Position numbers and translations under genes: made by a program | The notes under the pieces: generated by a model | Database searches by the model: none | The model's input: only the letters and a program-made list of their open reading frames with translations | Told to the model about the DNA's origin: nothing | Shown: piece after piece, positions 16,215-24,416 of the stretch | How positions within the stretch are numbered: the stretch's first letter is position 1 | How the letters are laid out: every line of letters starts with the position of its first letter | DNA from: JANMEB01 sp041745295 | Lineage (GTDB): Bacteria; Planctomycetota; Planctomycetia; Pirellulales; Pirellulaceae | NCBI GenBank assembly: GCA_041745295.1 | Contig: JBGTJE010000020.1 | Span: 40,536 to 104,535, forward strand | Reading direction: 5' to 3' | Length of the DNA: 64,000 bases

Positions 16215-17480
16215 CTACTTCGAGTGCGATTCCACGCGGCACGGATCGGTAAAATCGCGACTTAAACCGCGGACCTCGTCGACGATCATTTCTCCGTCTT
16301 GCAACCAAAGCCGGTATTGCACATCCAAGGGCCGATCGGGGGTTAGCTCAAATTGAAAATCTGACCCGAAGCGGCCGTAGTCTCGCTCGCTGAAGCGCGC
16401 GGGTTTCGGATTGGCGGGATGATCCAAGTAACAACAGGTATAACGCTGTCCACCCAAGACAAACGAAAGTGCGTTCCAAGGCAAGTCGGCGTGTTTGCGG
16501 TTGATTTCCGTCTCGTCCGGGGCAGCGGACCAATTGCGAAAGGTCCCCGGCTGATCCTTGCCATCGGGGCGAAGGTAGTAAGTCTGCTCTTTGGTCTTAT
16601 CGGCGACTTCCTGCGCCGCGCGAAACTGAAATCCGGCGTGCTGCGGATCACCTGCGAGCCGCACCAGCGGTAGAGTCGTCGTCAGCCGACTGCGGAATTC
16701 GATCAGATGGCCGCCGTCGATATCGTACGCCGTCAGTTCGCGAACTTCGCTCGCGAACACAGCTCCGTCTCGCCCGTGCCAGTCGATTTGGACTTGGTGT
16801 CGACCGTAAACCGGTCCGACGTCCTCGCTAATAAACTTTTCATGCGATTCAAATTCGCCGTCTCTGCAGTGCCAAATGTCCGCCTGTTTGTCGCCGTACG
16901 AAATTCCATTGAAGGCATACGACAATCCACGATGATGTGGGTACAAACCGCCCGTCCCTTTGGTAACGACTGCAGTGCCAGACGGGTTGTATAAGTGGTG
17001 ATACGCCTTAAACGTCTGGTCAATCCGTTCAGGGGACGATGTATCTCGCGGTTCGTACACATACCGCAAAACAGGTCTGGCACCGTTAGTCAATTCGCGA
17101 TGGGTCGAGGGATAATCCGTCCAACCGAAGCATAACAAATTATGCAAAGCCGACACGTCCGTGAATTCCAACGACGCGCCAGATTTGAGTGGCAACGACT
17201 TGGGAAGGATGAACGTCAGGACGCTGCAATCCTCGGGGACCTTAGAGTTCAACCGCGGTGGTCCGATTTGGCCATGGATAGGCGCCCCACCTTCGGCTCC
17301 GACCAACATAATGAATCCGCGTTCGCCAAACGCCTTGCGGTTGACCGGACACTCGACGACAGCGCCAGCGCGGTCATGCTCACCCACCTTCACAAAAATT
17401 TTCGTCGCCGGCTGGGCCGAGCAATGGGCGAGGGCAAGCAAGACGGCAAGCAAACAAGTTGGGATTGTGAAATTTAACAT
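16215..17480 (-). CDS. Secreted DUF6807 (PmoA-like) family protein
   Basis: A 421-residue protein with a signal peptide ending near residue 22 (AHCSAQ). The main domain contains the conserved Y-P-H-H-R-G-L, F-N-G-I-S-Y and D-I-W-H segments and a late H-P-x-N-P-x-P motif of DUF6807, a family abundant in planctomycetes and often named PmoA in annotation. It has no shown relation to methane monooxygenase. It is predicted to be periplasmic, with roles in sugar or polymer use suspected from neighbourhoods elsewhere; nothing nearby confirms that here. Confidence 0.75.
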   Translation of the reverse strand: MLNFTIPTCLLAVLLALAHCSAQPATKIFVKVGEHDRAGAVVECPVNRKAFGERGFIMLVGAEGGAPIHGQIGPPRLNSKVPEDCSVLTFILPKSLPLKSGASLEFTDVSALHNLLCFGWTDYPSTHRELTNGARPVLRYVYEPRDTSSPERIDQTFKAYHHLYNPSGTAVVTKGTGGLYPHHRGLSYAFNGISYGDKQADIWHCRDGEFESHEKFISEDVGPVYGRHQVQIDWHGRDGAVFASEVRELTAYDIDGGHLIEFRSRLTTTLPLVRLAGDPQHAGFQFRAAQEVADKTKEQTYYLRPDGKDQPGTFRNWSAAPDETEINRKHADLPWNALSFVLGGQRYTCCYLDHPANPKPARFSERDYGRFGSDFQFELTPDRPLDVQYRLWLQDGEMIVDEVRGLSRDFTDPCRVESHSK

Positions 17481-17489
17481 AGTGCTCGG

Positions 17490-17574
17490 ATTTTAGATTT
17501 GTGATTTCAGATTTCAGATTGAAGACCGAGGAATTCTGATCTTGATTCTGAAATCTAAAATCTGAATTCTCAAA
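17490..17574. repeat. AT-rich ATTTCAGA inverted repeat
   Basis: Short repeats of the form ATTTCAGATTT lead into a complementary CTGAAATCTAAAATCTGA, giving an AT-rich hairpin. Related sequence occurs at 24126-24215. This sits in the gap between two minus-strand genes. Confidence 0.55.
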
Positions 17575-17584
17575 TGGCTTTCGC

Positions 17585-18781
17585 TTACTCGAATTTTATT
17601 TCACCCGACTTCAGTTTCCGCGAGACGTCTTCGGCTTGACGCAAGACGCGTAGCAAGTTCGTTCCCAAGACCTTTTCAATTTGCTCGCGAGTGTACCCGC
17701 GATTGAGTAACTCTTGCGTGATGTACGGATAATGTGCCACGCTCTCAAGCTGCCGAGGGAGGCGGGACACGCCATCGTAATCGGAGCCGATGCCCACGTG
17801 GTCGATGCCGGCGACTTGGATAATGTGCTCGATGTGATCGACGACGTCGCGCACCGTCCCCAAACGATTCTTGTCGGCTTTCAACTGATCGGTTGGGACG
17901 ATAAATCCCGAGAAAAAATTCACCATGACCACGCCCCCGTTGGCGGGAATTAGCTTGAGGACAGCGTCGGGCACGTTGCGCGGATGTTCGTTGATCGCAC
18001 GGGCGGAAGAATGCGAGAAAATGACCGGAGCTTGGGTGACCCGAAGCGCATCCAGCATCGTTTCCTCGGAAACGTGCGAAAGATCGACGAGCATGCCGAT
18101 CCGATTCATCTCCCGGACGACGTCTTCGCCAAATGGGGCCAAGCCGCCGTGTTGCGGTTTGTCGGTCGCCGAGTCGGCCCACGACAGCGTCCTGGAATGC
18201 GTCAACGTCATATAGCGTACACCTCGATCGTACAATCGCTGCAACAAGGCGAGAGAATTCTGAATCGAATAGCCACCTTCTACGCCGATCATGGAAGCAA
18301 TCTTTCCCGATCCCACGATCCGTTCGATGTCGGCGGCGGATTGAACCATTTCGAAGACGTCGGGGTATCGACCGACCATTTCGTGGACTAGATCGATTTG
18401 TTCCATCGTTTGCAGCAATGCATTTCCAGTCAGATCCGTTGACGCAGGGACATAAACTGACCAAAACTGCGCTTTGAGTCCGCCTTGCCGCAGCCGCGGA
18501 ATGTCGGTGTGCAACGTCGGTTGCGGCTGTCGAATGTCGATTTTCGTGAACGACGAACCCAACTCTCGTACCGCCCAAGGCAGGTCATTGTGGCCATCGA
18601 CGAGTAAGCACTCTCGGTTGATGGCGATCGCTGCGTCGCTGAGTTCGATATCGGCGCTTGCTGCCTGCTCGGGTTTGGATTCCGCGTTTTGACAGGCGGT
18701 CAACGAACTCGTCGCGTAACCCCCTGGGACGAATGCGACAAATGAGACGTATACGGCAAAAATTAAGCTGCAGAAACGCAT
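17585..18781 (-). CDS. Membrane dipeptidase (renal dipeptidase family, M19)
   Basis: A 398-residue zinc peptidase. After a signal sequence of about 24 residues the catalytic domain begins with V-D-G-H-N-D-L-P, which gives the H-x-D zinc ligands; the bridging glutamate is in I-G-V-E-G-G, and further histidines are in D-L-S-H-V-S and F-S-H-S-S-A-R. It should cleave dipeptides in the periplasm, possibly including those with D-residues. The ATG at 18781 was preferred over 18841 because GGAG lies 6 bases upstream and the signal peptide begins there. Confidence 0.9.
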   Translation of the reverse strand: MRFCSLIFAVYVSFVAFVPGGYATSSLTACQNAESKPEQAASADIELSDAAIAINRECLLVDGHNDLPWAVRELGSSFTKIDIRQPQPTLHTDIPRLRQGGLKAQFWSVYVPASTDLTGNALLQTMEQIDLVHEMVGRYPDVFEMVQSAADIERIVGSGKIASMIGVEGGYSIQNSLALLQRLYDRGVRYMTLTHSRTLSWADSATDKPQHGGLAPFGEDVVREMNRIGMLVDLSHVSEETMLDALRVTQAPVIFSHSSARAINEHPRNVPDAVLKLIPANGGVVMVNFFSGFIVPTDQLKADKNRLGTVRDVVDHIEHIIQVAGIDHVGIGSDYDGVSRLPRQLESVAHYPYITQELLNRGYTREQIEKVLGTNLLRVLRQAEDVSRKLKSGEIKFE

Positions 18782-18883
18782 CAGGGGCTCCGAAGTCGAA
18801 GACAGTCGATGTTTATCGAAACAGCGTTTGCGGACGATCATTCTAAACTGGCGATCAGTCCGCTGCGACGACGCTCAATTCAT

Positions 18884-18981
18884 GTTCCTTCTCCCCCATA
18901 TTCAACGAACAACGAGGATAAATTAATGAAAGCACTTGCTTGAGTTGAATTTGGTGGAGAAGGTTAGGATGAGGGGGAGGG
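18884..18981. repeat. TTCCTTCTCCCCC / GGAGAAGG inverted repeat (copy 1)
   Basis: GTTCCTTCTCCCCCATATTCAA and TTGAATTTGGTGGAGAAGG are inverted arms, followed by GTTAGGATGAGGGGG. The same ending recurs near 32061, 34383, 36436 and 57657, so this is a dispersed family. No gene in 18782-19045. Confidence 0.7.
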
Positions 18982-19045
18982 AACAGAAAAATCGCAACGT
19001 CAAGCTTGCGCTTCGGGTTCGTCTAAGCTCCGCTACGTTTTTTGT

Positions 19046-19786
19046 CTAGAACCTACGGAAACGGAGCATCGCCAGATCGCGCAGGGTGCGGAGAATTTCG
19101 CGCAGACCAAGCTTGGATCGACCACGTTTCCTTTGCCGAAATGTAATCGGCACTTCGGCGATGCGACACCCCGCCCGACGCAGACGCCACAGAACTTCCT
19201 CGAGATATGCATAGCCGCTCGATTTCAGCGACTCGGCCGAGATCCTCTGCAGCGCGGCGACGCGATAGAGTCGAAACGCCCCACTGTTATCTCGGGTTGG
19301 CAAGCGGAGCCAGAAACGCGCCGCGGCGTTGATCGTTTTGCTGGCGATCCGCCTCCGCCAAGGCCAGCCTTCGATACGGCCGCCGGGGACGTACCGCGAA
19401 CCTATCACCACGTCGAGTGCGCCGTTCTCGGCAGCCGCGAGAATCATTTTTGTAAACTCCCGCGGGTCGTGGCCATAGTCCGCGTCAAGCGTCGCGACCC
19501 AATCGTAGTCCTTCTGGATCGCCCAACGAAATGCCGCGGCAGTCGCGCTTCCCAATCCTAGTTTCGCCGGTCGATGGATGCACAACAGAGGGCGACCCAA
19601 GGCTATTTGTGCATCACACCAGCGACCGGTGCCGTCGGGCGAATTGTCATCGACGACAAGAATATCGGCCGAGGATAACACGTCGCGAATTTGGTCGACG
19701 AGTTCCGGCAGGTTTTCGATTTCGTTGTACGTCGCCAGTGCCACCAGCAGCCGGTTCTCACGCAGAAAATCGCGCCGCTGGCTCAT
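19046..19786 (-). CDS. Polyprenol-phosphate glycosyltransferase (GT2, DPM1-like)
   Basis: A 246-residue family 2 glycosyltransferase. It contains A-T-Y-N-E at the N terminus, V-V-D-D-N-S-P-D-G-T for nucleotide-sugar binding, L-D-A-D-Y for the metal-binding DxD, and the late F-R-Q-R-K-R-G-R-S-K segment typical of dolichol-phosphate mannose synthases. It would load a sugar on polyprenyl phosphate at the inner face of the membrane; it lacks the C-terminal membrane helices of larger homologues. Its ATG overlaps the end of the reductoisomerase gene by 4 bases, indicating one operon. Confidence 0.85.
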   Translation of the reverse strand: MSQRRDFLRENRLLVALATYNEIENLPELVDQIRDVLSSADILVVDDNSPDGTGRWCDAQIALGRPLLCIHRPAKLGLGSATAAAFRWAIQKDYDWVATLDADYGHDPREFTKMILAAAENGALDVVIGSRYVPGGRIEGWPWRRRIASKTINAAARFWLRLPTRDNSGAFRLYRVAALQRISAESLKSSGYAYLEEVLWRLRRAGCRIAEVPITFRQRKRGRSKLGLREILRTLRDLAMLRFRRF

Positions 19787-20772
19787 GTGAGATTCATCTG
19801 CTGGCGGATTCGCCGACCGACTTGTTCGATCAGAGATTCCCGCTCTGCCGCTCGATGACTGTTCAATACGGGTTGGCCGGCATCGAATTCCGCCTGCATT
19901 TGCTGCGCGAAATTGCCGCTGCGAATTTCGCCGAGAATTTCTCGCAATGTGGCTCGAACGCGCTCGTCGACAATCCGTGGGCCGCGCGTATAGTCGCCGA
20001 ATTCCGCCGTGTTGGAAATGTGGTCGTGCATGTACGCCAATCCGCCCCGATGGATCAAATCGACCACCAGCTTGAGCTCATGAACGCATTCAAAGTACGC
20101 CAGTTCTTCCTGGTAACCGGCGGCGATAAGCGTATCGAACGCCGCTTTGACTAAGTGGGAAACGCCACCGCACAAGACAGCCTGTTCGCCGAACAAATCC
20201 GTTTCGGTTTCTGCTCCCACCGTCGTCTCAAAGACCCCAACCCGCATCCCACCCATCGCTGCCGCGTAGGCCAAGCCGACCGATTTCGTCCGATCATCGG
20301 CGCCGGGGCCCAAGGCGATCAGGAATGGAACTCCGGTTCCTTCCACAAAAGCGGATCGGACGCGATGCCCGGCTGCTTTGGGCGCAACAAGGATCGAGGC
20401 CACGCCCGCCGGAGGTACGACATGTCCATAATGCAAACTGTAACCGTGGCAGGTCATAAGGATTTGTCCGGCATTCAAATGCGGACGAATTTCCGATCGA
20501 AAGATCGGTCCGTGCAATTCGTCCGGAAGTAGCAGACTAATCACATAGCCGCTCCGAACTGCCTCGGCCAGCGAAACGGGCGCAAAGCCGTCGGCCACGG
20601 CCTCGACGTGGCGGCGACTGTTCGGACGTTGTCCGACGATTACTTGCAAGCCGCTGTCGCGCAAGTTGAGAGCATGGGATCGCCCCTGGGCGCCATAACC
20701 CAAAATGGCAATCGTCTTGTCGCGCAACACGTCGTGATCGACATCCGAATCAAAATAGACAATCGAGGGCAT
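19783..20772 (-). CDS. ilvC: Ketol-acid reductoisomerase, divergent
   Basis: A 329-residue class I reductoisomerase, which makes 2,3-dihydroxy-acids for valine, leucine and isoleucine synthesis with NAD(P)H and magnesium. The cofactor loop G-Y-G-A-Q-G is at residues 25-30 and the metal ligands lie in E-T-E-T-D-L-F-G-E-Q. Two normally fixed segments are changed: P-K-G-P-G-H is P-K-A-A-G-H, and the usual Y-S-I-S-N-T-A-E is D-H-I-S-N-T-A-E. Neither ilvB/ilvN nor leuA is beside it; it is flanked by a glycosyltransferase and a TPR gene. It may be a second, specialised copy. Confidence 0.75.
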   Translation of the reverse strand: MPSIVYFDSDVDHDVLRDKTIAILGYGAQGRSHALNLRDSGLQVIVGQRPNSRRHVEAVADGFAPVSLAEAVRSGYVISLLLPDELHGPIFRSEIRPHLNAGQILMTCHGYSLHYGHVVPPAGVASILVAPKAAGHRVRSAFVEGTGVPFLIALGPGADDRTKSVGLAYAAAMGGMRVGVFETTVGAETETDLFGEQAVLCGGVSHLVKAAFDTLIAAGYQEELAYFECVHELKLVVDLIHRGGLAYMHDHISNTAEFGDYTRGPRIVDERVRATLREILGEIRSGNFAQQMQAEFDAGQPVLNSHRAAERESLIEQVGRRIRQQMNLT

Positions 20773-20862
20773 GGCACAGTCGATTCGCTGGAGGATACGT
20801 TTGTCGAGAGTCTAAGTTGTTCGGCCCAAAATATTGGGTGCTCTTCGGTTCGTTCATAGGTA

Positions 20863-21189
20863 TCAAAGTTCGTCGGTGCCGGTATCGACCGACGCCAACA
20901 ATTCATTCATCTCGGCGGCGGCGTGCGCGTCTCCTTGGGATAAGGCGTGCCGAACACCTTGCTGCAGAATCGCTTGGGCTTGGTCCGTTCGTCCCATCCG
21001 AACCAACAATTGGCCGGCGCGGAAAAAGGATGGAACGTGCGGCGGTTGATCCTGCATCAAGTCTCGATAGGCGGTCAAGCTCTCGTCGAACTGGCCGCCG
21101 GAATCGAGTTCCATCGCCAGTGCGTAGCGCAGAAATACGTCGCGCGGTTCGGCTTGCAGCATCTGGCGGATTTTTTCAAGTCGCGACAT
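20863..21189 (-). CDS. Small tetratricopeptide repeat protein
   Basis: A 108-residue protein made of about two to three TPR units (for instance RYALAMELDSGGQFDESLTA and the following AGQLLVRMGRTDQAQ), without a signal peptide. Such short cytosolic TPR proteins are common in planctomycetes and probably act as protein adaptors. It lies 90 bases upstream of ilvC on the same strand. Confidence 0.7.
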   Translation of the reverse strand: MSRLEKIRQMLQAEPRDVFLRYALAMELDSGGQFDESLTAYRDLMQDQPPHVPSFFRAGQLLVRMGRTDQAQAILQQGVRHALSQGDAHAAAEMNELLASVDTGTDEL

Positions 21190-21421
21190 CGGAAAAGCTA
21201 GTGAAACGGCTCCTTCGCCAGCGCTTCAGGCTTCAATTGCCAACGAAATGGTGTGTTGCCGGGGAAAAGCTCAACCTCAAAACGGGCGATCGGACATTGT
21301 AGCCGAACCGCCTTATCGACACACGATGCAGACTGTCGATTCTTGTGGGAACAATTGGGGACAGCTAGACTGGCGCAAATCAATTTCGGGCTGTGACTGA
21401 AGTTTCTAGGAGCGGGTAAAC

Positions 21422-22441
21422 ATGCGACGATTTTGCTCGTTGGCCGTGGTGTTGGTTCTTTCGGCTGGGTTTTGTACAAGCGGAGTGGCCGACGAGCCGG
21501 AGGTTGGTGATAAACCCAAGATCGCCTTTGTCACAAACGGCATTGCCAACTTTTGGAAAATCGCCGAAACCGGCGCCCTCAAGGCCGGCAAGGAATTGGA
21601 CTGCGATGTCGTCGTTAAAATGCCGACGCGCGAAGGGGGCCGCGCGGCCAATCAAAAACGAATCCTCGAACAGCTGCTAAGCCAAGGCGTCGACGCGATC
21701 GCGGTTAGTCCTGTCGATCCGGCGAACCAAACCGACATCCTGAACGAAGTCGGCAATAACTGCTTTTTCATCACCCACGATTCCGACGCCCCGGGGACCA
21801 ATCGCAGGTTGTACGTCGGAATGTCGAACTACGACGCAGGCCGAATGGTGGGCGAATTGGTCAAGCAAACGTTGCCCGACGGTGGCAATCTCGTTTTGTT
21901 CATCGGATCGATGGAGCAAGACAACGCCAAGCTGCGACGGCAAGGCGTGATCGACGAAGTTCTCGGTCGCTCGCACGACCCGAGCCGCTTCGATGACCCC
22001 ACAGGCGTCATCAAGGACGCCAAGTACTCAATCTTGGCGACCTTGGTCGATGATTTCGACGATGTGCGTAAAAAAGAACTTCCCGAGCAGACGTTAGCAA
22101 AATACAAGGACATCGACTGCATGGTCGGGCTTTTCGAATACAACCCGCCATTCATCTTCGACGCACTAAAGAGCGCCGGAAAACTCGGCGAAATCAAAGT
22201 CGTCGGGTTCGACGAAAACGATCGGACGCTGGAGGAGATCGCCAGCGGCAACTGCATGGGAACGGTGGTGCAAAACCCGTATATGTACGGCTACAAATCG
22301 GTGGAGATCCTGAACAAGCTCGTCAAAGGCGAAAAAGTCGAAAGCAACAAGGGCTTTGTCGACATCCCCGCCCGCAAGATTACGAAGGAAAACGTGGCAG
22401 AATTTAGCAAGGAATTGAAAGCGTTGGTGGGGGAGAAGTAG
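21422..22441 (+). CDS. Sugar ABC importer, periplasmic binding protein
   Basis: A 339-residue substrate-binding protein of the RbsB/Peripla_BP_4 class with a signal peptide of about 23 residues. It contains the opening I-A-F-V-T-N-G-I-A-N-F-W strand, the S-P-V-D-P-A-N segment and the hinge-region V-G-F-D-E-N-D. It should bring a sugar, probably ribose- or inositol-like, to the permease. An AGGAG 10 bases before the ATG fixes the start. It opens a three-gene operon with the ATPase and permease genes that follow. Confidence 0.85.
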   Translation: MRRFCSLAVVLVLSAGFCTSGVADEPEVGDKPKIAFVTNGIANFWKIAETGALKAGKELDCDVVVKMPTREGGRAANQKRILEQLLSQGVDAIAVSPVDPANQTDILNEVGNNCFFITHDSDAPGTNRRLYVGMSNYDAGRMVGELVKQTLPDGGNLVLFIGSMEQDNAKLRRQGVIDEVLGRSHDPSRFDDPTGVIKDAKYSILATLVDDFDDVRKKELPEQTLAKYKDIDCMVGLFEYNPPFIFDALKSAGKLGEIKVVGFDENDRTLEEIASGNCMGTVVQNPYMYGYKSVEILNKLVKGEKVESNKGFVDIPARKITKENVAEFSKELKALVGEK

Positions 22442-22605
22442 GATGGATTTTGGATTGCTGATTGCTGATTGCTGAAAAAGAAAATATTGCTCGTCGTGGT
22501 TCTAATCTTCATTTTGCAATTTGCATTTTTCACTTTGCATTTTGCAATACTCTCGTTCACTTCGACCGCGCGTTGCCTAGCGCCCTAATCAACAGCCAAT
22601 ACCGA

Positions 22606-24123
22606 ATGTCTTCGACTCCCGCGCCCATCCTCGAAGTCGTTCGCGTTAGCAAGCGTTTTCCGGGAGTCGACGCGCTGAGCGACGTGAGCCTCCAATTGTT
22701 TCCTCGCGAAGTGCTCGCAGTCATCGGTGAAAACGGCGCTGGCAAGAGCACGTTGATGAAGATCCTGGCGGGCATTCAAACGCTCGACGGCGGCGAAATT
22801 CGCATCGACGGCCGCGCGCAACGGATTGCTTCCGTTCATGATGCGGCGCGATTGGGGATCGCACTGATCCATCAGGAACTCAACTTGTGCGATAACCTCG
22901 ACGTCGCGTCGAATATTTTCTTGGGCCGCGAGCCGCGTCGGTTTGGCATGCTGCAGCATCACAAGATACAGCAAGATGGCCAGGCTATCTTGGAATCGAT
23001 TGGTTTGGCAACTTCCGCCCGCACGATCGTTCGCTCGCTCTCGATTGGCCAGCAGCAAATGATCGAGATCGCCAAAGCCGTATCGACAAACGCCCGTATC
23101 ATCATCATGGACGAGCCGACCAGCAGCTTGTCGCAGAGAGAGTCGGATCGACTTTTTGGCATGATCCACCAACTGCGCGATCGCGGCGTCAGCATTGTGT
23201 ACATCTCGCATCGGTTGAGCGAGATTCGCCGGATCGCGGATCGAGTCGAAGTACTGCGCGATGGGCGCAACGCCGGTGCGCTTTTGCGTGATCAGATTAC
23301 GCATCAAACGATGGTGCAGAGGATGGTGGGCCGCGATCTGTCGAGCTTTCACCCGCATCAGCCGCTGGCTCCCGGACCGGTGGCTCTCGAGGTGCAGTCC
23401 GTTCGCTCGTTTGCCTTTCCGGCGCACGAAGTCAGCTTTCAAATTCGACGGCGTGAAATCGTCGGCCTTGCGGGGTTAGTCGGCGCGGGGCGATCCGAAT
23501 TGCTGACGACGATATTTGGCATTCAGCCACCGCTGAGCGGGCGCGTGGCCGTCGATCAGAAAACGGTGCCGCTCGAACATTGCCGCCAAGCCATCGATGC
23601 CGGCATGGCGTTGGTGCCGGAAGACCGCAAGGCGCAGGGGGTGATCGTCGACATGCGAGTCCGCGAGAATATGTCGCTCTGCCAGCTCCACCGCCAAGCA
23701 CGGGCCAAGCATTTCATTCATCATCGCCGCGAACGTGATTCCGTTCGCGAATTGACCGAATCGCTTGGCGTGCGAACGCCGTCGATCGAGCAATTCGTTA
23801 AATTGCTGTCCGGTGGCAATCAGCAGAAAGTCGTGATTGGAAAATGGTTGGCTTGTCAACCCAAGGTCTTGTTGATGGACGAACCGACTCGCGGCGTCGA
23901 CGTCGGCGCCAAGCAAGAAATCTACCGCCTGATGGATCAAATGGCCGAACAAGGCACCGCGATCCTTTTCGTCTCCAGCGATATGGAAGAAATCCTGGCG
24001 ATGGCCGACCGCATCCTCGTGATGCACGAAGGTCGAATAACGGGTGAATTGTCCCGCCACGAATTCAGCGAACAGGCCGTGATGAACCTGGCGACGGGGC
24101 TTGTTGGAACCGGAAGGGATTAG
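22606..24123 (+). CDS. Sugar ABC importer, ATP-binding protein (RbsA/MglA type)
   Basis: A 505-residue protein with two ABC domains. The first has G-E-N-G-A-G-K-S-T (Walker A), L-S-I-G-Q-Q-Q (signature) and I-I-I-M-D-E-P-T (Walker B). The second has a degenerate Walker A, G-L-V-G-A-G-R-S, with L-S-G-G-N-Q-Q-K and L-L-M-D-E-P-T, as is usual for this class. The frame is open from 22462, but that extension is repeat-derived and low-complexity, so the ATG at 22606 is chosen. The 164-base gap to the binding protein gene contains TTTGCAATTTGCATTT-type repeats. Confidence 0.9.
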   Translation: MSSTPAPILEVVRVSKRFPGVDALSDVSLQLFPREVLAVIGENGAGKSTLMKILAGIQTLDGGEIRIDGRAQRIASVHDAARLGIALIHQELNLCDNLDVASNIFLGREPRRFGMLQHHKIQQDGQAILESIGLATSARTIVRSLSIGQQQMIEIAKAVSTNARIIIMDEPTSSLSQRESDRLFGMIHQLRDRGVSIVYISHRLSEIRRIADRVEVLRDGRNAGALLRDQITHQTMVQRMVGRDLSSFHPHQPLAPGPVALEVQSVRSFAFPAHEVSFQIRRREIVGLAGLVGAGRSELLTTIFGIQPPLSGRVAVDQKTVPLEHCRQAIDAGMALVPEDRKAQGVIVDMRVRENMSLCQLHRQARAKHFIHHRRERDSVRELTESLGVRTPSIEQFVKLLSGGNQQKVVIGKWLACQPKVLLMDEPTRGVDVGAKQEIYRLMDQMAEQGTAILFVSSDMEEILAMADRILVMHEGRITGELSRHEFSEQAVMNLATGLVGTGRD

Positions 24124-24125
24124 CT

Positions 24126-24215
24126 TTCAGTTTTCAGTTTTCAGTGTTAAGTTCAGAATTTGAGATTTCAGAGTTAAGATTTCAGAATTCAGGCTTACGA
24201 TTTCGGATTTGTAGA
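24126..24215. repeat. TTTCAG/ATTTCAGA low-complexity repeat
   Basis: Directly after the ATPase gene come tandem TTTCAGT units and ATTTCAGA-type words similar to those at 17490. They precede the heptamer array in the same 293-base gap. Confidence 0.5.
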
Positions 24216-24286
24216 TTCCGTTCTTGGTTCTTCAAATTAGCAATTACGAGCGAGTTCATTCCTCAAACCTTCTTCCCGCCTCTTCA

Positions 24287-24391
24287 ACTCCTCACTCCTC
24301 ACTCCTCACTCCTCACTCCTCACTCCTCACTCCTCACTCCTCACTCCTTACTCCTCACTCCTTACTCCTCATGCCTTATGCCTCATGCCTC
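24287..24391. repeat. Heptamer tandem array, (ACTCCTC)n
   Basis: Fifteen uninterrupted 7-base units: twelve ACTCCTY followed by three ATGCCTY. The array lies inside the sugar-import operon, 26 bases before the permease start. An ORF over it merely reflects the repeat. Copy number may vary between strains and could alter spacing or mRNA structure ahead of the permease. Confidence 0.9.
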
Positions 24392-24416
24392 AATTCGTAA
24401 TTCGTAATTCTCTCCG

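Noticed and set aside
24287..24391. CRISPR array
   Set aside because: The units are 7 bases with no spacers and no cas genes are in the window.
24144..24407. 87-residue ORF with repeated L-L-T-P-H-S-S
   Set aside because: It is a translation of the heptamer array, not a protein gene.
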